Shown: one piece after another, positions 63,881 through 64,000 of the stretch | Layout: each line of letters opens with the position of its first letter | Numbering within the stretch: the first letter of the stretch is position 1 | Source: Sphingomonas hankookensis | Lineage (GTDB): Bacteria; Pseudomonadota; Alphaproteobacteria; Sphingomonadales; Sphingomonadaceae | Direction of reading: 5' to 3' | Assembly (NCBI RefSeq): GCF_001619955.1 | Contig: NZ_LQQO01000001.1 | Coordinates: forward strand, 62,001-126,000 | DNA length: 64,000 nt | Notes under the pieces: generated by a model | What the model was told of the DNA's origin: nothing | The model's input: only the letters and a program-made list of their open reading frames with translations | The model's database searches: none | Program-made: the position numbers and the translations under genes

Positions 63881-64000
63881 GGTTGCATTTTGGTACGTCT
63901 CGGACGTCACAGGGGGCAGGTCCTGGGATCGTCGATTCAAACCGCGCGGCGCGTATTTGCCGGGCGCGACGCACGTCCTGCGTGACCGAAATGGGGCTGT

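Overview
The window looks like a chromosome segment of a high-GC alphaproteobacterium of the Sphingomonas group. The evidence is a CcrM-type GANTC methyltransferase with GANTC sites in its leader, tightly overlapping ATGA/GTGA gene junctions, frequent GTG starts, and families of CACCCCAG/CTGGGGTG intergenic palindromes next to conserved housekeeping genes (pgi, gor, glmM, rnc, lepB, recJ, ccrM, cysK, metZ). This assignment is an inference; no rRNA gene is present.

Region 1 (1 to about 31.4 kb) is accessory DNA and reads as the cargo and transposition module of a Tn7-like element whose far end lies left of the window. It starts with an incomplete ABC-three-component conflict system (ATPase, middle component, Mrr-like nuclease). 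Next comes a MerR-controlled heavy-metal operon (CDF transporter, DUF3703, His-rich exported protein, CzcC, CzcB, CzcA, CzcD and a small SANT-like protein). A second MerR gene with a glutaredoxin-MauE fusion follows, then copC/copD, a CnrY-X-H-like sensor/sigma module, an acyltransferase, small Cys/His/Met-rich exported proteins, DmeF, two DUF305 proteins, a PepSY protein and copB/copA. Between this cargo and the transposition genes sits a convergent pair of proteins (22994-25032) that share an architecture of two helix-turn-helix regions followed by an RNase H/integrase-like core without a complete DDE triad. The operon tnsA-tnsB-tnsC-tniQ follows, with an intact D271/D357/E393 triad in TnsB. 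tniQ ends about 75 bp from a candidate terminus (TGTGACA, 31399-31405), and the first core gene, a lipoprotein gene, ends 43 bp further on.

Region 2 (31.4-64 kb) is core chromosome: lipoprotein, PAP2 phosphatase, rnc/lepB, GIY-YIG protein, pgi, gor, dicarboxylate symporter, glmM with a DUF1272 protein, a thiD-VOC fusion, rnhB, ccrM, folP, a large exported protein, a TetR regulator, a sirtuin, a three-subunit molybdenum hydroxylase, an NmrA-like protein with MarR, a CDF-like transporter, tRNA-Glu, recJ, metZ-apaG-lysR and cysK. The window ends in two arrays of TGGGN repeats with 10-bp period, the pattern of MraZ operators, suggesting that the division/cell-wall (dcw) cluster begins just beyond the right edge.

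The accessory genes form a coherent unit for moving metal ions out of cytoplasm and periplasm (RND and CDF pumps, copper oxidase, periplasmic metal-binding proteins), under metal-sensing MerR and ECF-sigma control, carried by a transposon that also brings a defence-type system. Most function assignments rest on motif and gene-order recognition without database searches.
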